The notes below the pieces were generated by a model. It ran no database searches and was not told the DNA's origin. It was given only the letters and a program-made list of their open reading frames with translations. A program made the translations under genes and the position numbers. A stretch of 64,000 nucleotides of DNA, from NCBI RefSeq assembly GCF_007971525.1, contig NZ_CP042437.1:5704001-5768000 (forward strand), written 5' to 3'. Of this stretch, positions 61,262 through 64,000 are shown one piece after another (position 1 is the stretch's first letter; each line of letters begins with the position of its first letter). Source of the stretch: Mucilaginibacter ginsenosidivorax. Lineage in GTDB: Bacteria; Bacteroidota; Bacteroidia; Sphingobacteriales; Sphingobacteriaceae.

Positions 61262-62161
61262 TTACACTCCGTGTTTGGAAGATATTCGATATTGCCCTGG
61301 GGATGAACCGATATATTGCTTAAACATTCTCGAAAAATAAAAAGGGTCGCCATATCCGAGATCAGATGCAACCGTCTTGATTTTGTCGTTGCCTTGAAAT
61401 AGCAGCTGACACGCGCGCTGCATCTTCAGTTGATTGAAATAATCAATCGGCGATGAGCCGGTGGCTTTCTTAAATATATACGCAAAATGCGACGCAGATA
61501 TATGAAGGCTTGCAGACATATCCTCGACACTTAACTTTTTATTGATGTTGCGCCGCATAAAGTTAATCGTTGGTGTAATGATGTCACGATCGTCTCCAAC
61601 TCCGTGATTGTGTCTTTGCGGAAATAAAAAAGTAGCAAGTAAGTGGTAAAGACAAAAATTGGCGTTGCAGATATGCTCAAAACAAAGACTCTGATTAAGG
61701 GTGTCATAGATTTTCGTCCAAAGCTCCAGCCCTTTTTCGTTAAAATGAATAAGTAACGGCTGATTGAGTACATCAAGCTTCAGGGCTTTGTTGAATGCTT
61801 CAATAGTAGGACCTGTGAAGTAAATCCAATAGACGGACCAAGGGTTCTTTTGGTCTGCCCAGTAGCGGATGTATTTATCCGTAGCGGGAATTACTATGTA
61901 TTCATTGCCGTGTAATTCATATTTCCTGTCGCCGAGAATAAGATGACCAACACCATTTACACAGTAAATGAGGATGTTATCCCTGCATCCTTTTTTCTCT
62001 TCGTGGCTGTCCTCGCCAGCCTTCGGAAAATGTCCAATTTCAGTTATATATAATTTAAATAACTCAGGGGCCATTACCTTATAGCCCTTCAAAAGCTTCC
62101 CCGGAATTTTAATGGCTTTGTGCATGGCAAAGCCTTCGTCTTTTTTTAAATAGCTAAGCAT
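61262..62161 (-). CDS. AraC-family regulator with cupin-type sensor
   Basis: The 299-residue protein has an AraC-type sensor ('LILGDRKYELHGNEYIVIPA', 'WSVYWIYFTGPTIEAFNKAL') and two HTHs ('KLSVEDMSASLHISASHFAY', 'IKTVASDLGYGDPFYFSRMF', 'YIGSSPGQYRI'). This cupin-plus-AraC form is typical of sugar-responsive regulators. Encoded just upstream of GH92 in the same direction, so it most likely activates the mannosidase gene. A paired palindrome precedes its start. Confidence 0.9.
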   Translation of the reverse strand: MLSYLKKDEGFAMHKAIKIPGKLLKGYKVMAPELFKLYITEIGHFPKAGEDSHEEKKGCRDNILIYCVNGVGHLILGDRKYELHGNEYIVIPATDKYIRYWADQKNPWSVYWIYFTGPTIEAFNKALKLDVLNQPLLIHFNEKGLELWTKIYDTLNQSLCFEHICNANFCLYHLLATFLFPQRHNHGVGDDRDIITPTINFMRRNINKKLSVEDMSASLHISASHFAYIFKKATGSSPIDYFNQLKMQRACQLLFQGNDKIKTVASDLGYGDPFYFSRMFKQYIGSSPGQYRISSKHGV

Positions 62162-62185
62162 AATTGTTATTAAATATATAATTGG

Positions 62186-62228
62186 TTTTAGACATTGTTG
62201 TCTATTTTTTAGACAATAGTGTCTAAAA
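62186..62228. promoter_or_regulatory. Paired palindromic operator candidate upstream of the AraC/GH92 genes
   Basis: Box 1 TTTTAGACATTGTTGTCTA (62186-62204) and the reverse complement of box 2 (62210-62228), TTTTAGACACTATTGTCTA, differ at three central bases. Each box is itself a TAGACA/TGTCTA palindrome. It lies 25 nt upstream of the AraC ATG. Confidence 0.65.
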
Positions 62229-62857
62229 AGATGCCATTATAGGCTAAATAACAGGCATTTGCAAAATATTTCAGCAAATTGCAAACCTTCATCAGCATTA
62301 TGCCAATTTCGCCCACTTTCTGGATGCTGCGATCATTGTGTTACCCGGCTGACTTTGCACATAACCATTTTTCATCCCAGACAACTTACTCCACCAGGTC
62401 ATTTGTTCCAAACGGACTAATAAACAGAAAATCAAATTTGCACGGTATGAAAACCCGAAAAGTATTGAATTTGACTACCCTATAGAACTTCGAACAACCA
62501 GTAGTAACATTTTGGCGGGATTCTACATCATTTTCCGGGCTTTCTCCATTTTTTATGAATTGGAGTGCCTTTAGTTTTACAAGACCAATTTCTAACCCCT
62601 AAAACCATATGATGAAATACGTTTACACTCGAATTTAATCCAACTGAAATCGCAGGCTCTAAAAGTATTCGGCTTGGAGTAAAGCAGATTTTTTTTCCTG
62701 TCTTTTCCGCTAAGTGAAATTTTGCTACGGACTAAGGACTGGTTGACTTAAGATGTACAGATATCTCGCCGTCGTCGTTTTACCTCCCGATCGAATAAGA
62801 TTCCCGCGCCCTAAAATTCATTCTCTAACCACCAGTTCAACACCATTAATTCATTTT
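62229..62857. other. Upstream region of the next susC, no gene seen
   Basis: About 630 nt with no frame that looks protein-like. It must contain the promoter of the plus-strand susC at 62858. A direct repeat of ATTTGCAAAATA and AAATTGCAAA types lies near 62258-62285. No ECF or FecR gene precedes this susC. Confidence 0.4.
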
Positions 62858-64000
62858 ATGAGAAAACTTTACAAAATGTTCCGGCATCTGACGAAACCAC
62901 AGATACCAAACAGGAGATTGATCGCAGTCCTGGTCACTTTGCCGCTTCTGGTATTCCTGCATGTTAACCATGCATTCGCACAAACAAAAATCACAGTCAT
63001 CGGGACGGTGGTAGATACCGTTGGGGCCCCCATTATCGGTGCCAACATTTCGACTACCAATAAAAAAGGCAACAATACAGCCTCCGATGGTAACGGTAAA
63101 TTCATTCTTGATACAGAGACAGGAGCAGTACTCAAAATCAGCTATGTTGGATTTATTTCAAAAGAAATAACGATTACAGCCGGCCAGAAGCCTTTAAGAA
63201 TTGTTTTGTCCGAAGCTAAAAACCAATTTGACGACGTTGTGGTGACCGCTTATAACAGAAAGCAGACGCGGGAGGCCCTGGTCGGTTCTGTTACGACGGT
63301 GAAACCCGGAAACCTGAAAATCCCCTCAAGTAACCTGACAAACGCGCTGGCGGGTCAGGTGGCGGGTGTTATCGCCTACCAGCCAAGCGGCCAGCCAGGC
63401 GTTGATAACGCTAATTTTTTTATCCGTGGGGTTACAACATTCGGCTACAAGCAAAGCCCATTGATCCTGATCGACAATGTGGAACTGACATCCTCCGATC
63501 TTGCACGCTTGAATGTGGATGACATTGAGAGTTTCTCCATACTGAAAGATGCCAGCGCAACTGCCCTGTATGGGGCAAGAGGTGGCAACGGTGTAATCCT
63601 TGTTAAAACAAAGGAAGGCAAAGCGGGCAAAGCACAGATCAATGTCCGGATTGAAAACTCTTCATCACAATCGGTAAAGAACCTTGAATTGGCGGACCCC
63701 ATCACCTATATGCGGCTTTCTAATGAAGCCACCCGAACACGTTATCCCTTAAATCCGCTTCCTTATACAGAGAACCAGATAATTAACACCCAGAATACCA
63801 TCAACCATGCGCCCGGCAGCAATGAATACGTTTATCCGGCTGTCGATTGGCTTAACATGCTGTTTAAAAAGCGTACCAGTACACAGCGGGGGAATATGAG
63901 CATACAAGGAGGAGGAGGTGTGGCTCGATACTATGTTGCTGGCTCCTACGACAATGATAACGGGATACTCAGGACCGATATCCGGAATAACAACAATAAT
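62858..64000 (+). CDS. SusC/RagA-family TonB-linked receptor (3' end outside window)
   Basis: The frame is open from the ATG at 62858 to the right edge (381 codons). It has an N-terminal signal ('LIAVLVTLPLLVFLHVNHAF'), a carboxypeptidase-D-like domain ('IGTVVDTVGAPIIGANIST', 'GKFILDTETGAVLKISYVGF'), and the plug ('NALAGQVAGVIAYQP', 'FFIRGVTTFGYKQSPLILID', 'ILKDASATALYGARGGNGVI'). No STN domain, so regulation is not by sigma/anti-sigma. It may be linked to the GH92/AraC unit as part of a glycan utilisation locus, but its partner SusD lies outside the window. Confidence 0.92.
   Translation, partial: MRKLYKMFRHLTKPQIPNRRLIAVLVTLPLLVFLHVNHAFAQTKITVIGTVVDTVGAPIIGANISTTNKKGNNTASDGNGKFILDTETGAVLKISYVGFISKEITITAGQKPLRIVLSEAKNQFDDVVVTAYNRKQTREALVGSVTTVKPGNLKIPSSNLTNALAGQVAGVIAYQPSGQPGVDNANFFIRGVTTFGYKQSPLILIDNVELTSSDLARLNVDDIESFSILKDASATALYGARGGNGVILVKTKEGKAGKAQINVRIENSSSQSVKNLELADPITYMRLSNEATRTRYPLNPLPYTENQIINTQNTINHAPGSNEYVYPAVDWLNMLFKKRTSTQRGNMSIQGGGGVARYYVAGSYDNDNGILRTDIRNNNNN

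Noticed and set aside
62279..62485. 68-codon ORF upstream of the last susC
   Set aside because: No start context, mixed composition, no similarity by eye to any domain.
1..64000. CRISPR arrays and intact insertion sequences
   Set aside because: I saw no regularly spaced direct repeats of CRISPR type and no transposase with terminal inverted repeats anywhere in the window.

Overview
The window reads as chromosomal DNA of a Bacteroidota bacterium, most likely a Sphingobacteriaceae member such as Mucilaginibacter or Pedobacter (inference). The grounds are four SusC/RagA-type TonB-linked receptors (one cut by the right edge), two SusD lipoproteins, an ECF sigma/FecR pair, Gld-type ABC components, RteC, a GH92 mannosidase, and a TTG-N20-TANNTTTG promoter in front of the tRNA-Lys genes.

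Layout. 1-12.5 kb is backbone: a sensor/propeller protein cut by the left edge, a LolD-like ATPase, a pre-ATP-grasp/HAD pair with altered catalytic residues, an S41 protease lipoprotein, SMC, small secreted proteins, an esterase, two tRNA-Leu genes and a BNR-repeat protein. At 12.6-12.9 kb lie two tandem tRNA-Lys genes. A large serine recombinase gene runs convergently into the second copy, so its last codons are the antisense of the tRNA terminator and the tRNA. From there to about 62 kb the DNA is accessory in character. 14.4-17.8 kb holds remnants of a conjugative-transposon-like element (phosphoribosyltransferase fragment, RteC, an RNA polymerase alpha-CTD-like protein, an unknown protein).

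18-29 kb is the most interesting part. A Crp/Fnr regulator is followed by a class III lanthipeptide synthetase (LanKC), a MauE/DoxX-like membrane protein, and a 97-residue secreted-type peptide with Ser at every third residue (51, 54, 57, 60) and then Cys63. Converging on this group is a SusC-SusD-TlpA operon. Twin XRE regulators follow. 30-37 kb holds small regulator and enzyme genes: an alpha-oxoamine synthase/TetR operon, two alpha/beta hydrolases, AraC, and an HD-domain protein, plus an AraC remnant and a decayed gene copy.

37.1-52.5 kb is one long co-directional array: ECF sigma, FecR, SusC with an STN domain, SusD, a lipoprotein, a GldA-like ATPase, a GldF-GldG-like fusion, two tandem MutS-like ATPases lacking mismatch-recognition domains, and a TlpA-like thioredoxin. 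It looks like one import/export machine with unexplained MutS-type motors. 52.6-58.9 kb contains a frameshifted enoyl-CoA hydratase, two HxlR regulators, two APCDD1-like proteins (a third, dead copy is at 36.9 kb), a truncated flavoprotein and a TetR regulator. A 16-nt operator-like word occurs upstream of one HxlR gene and upstream of the secreted APCDD1-like gene. 59-64 kb has a GH92 glycosidase and an AraC regulator with a paired palindromic operator candidate, then the start of another SusC.

All functional calls come from reading motifs in the translations. No database search was run.
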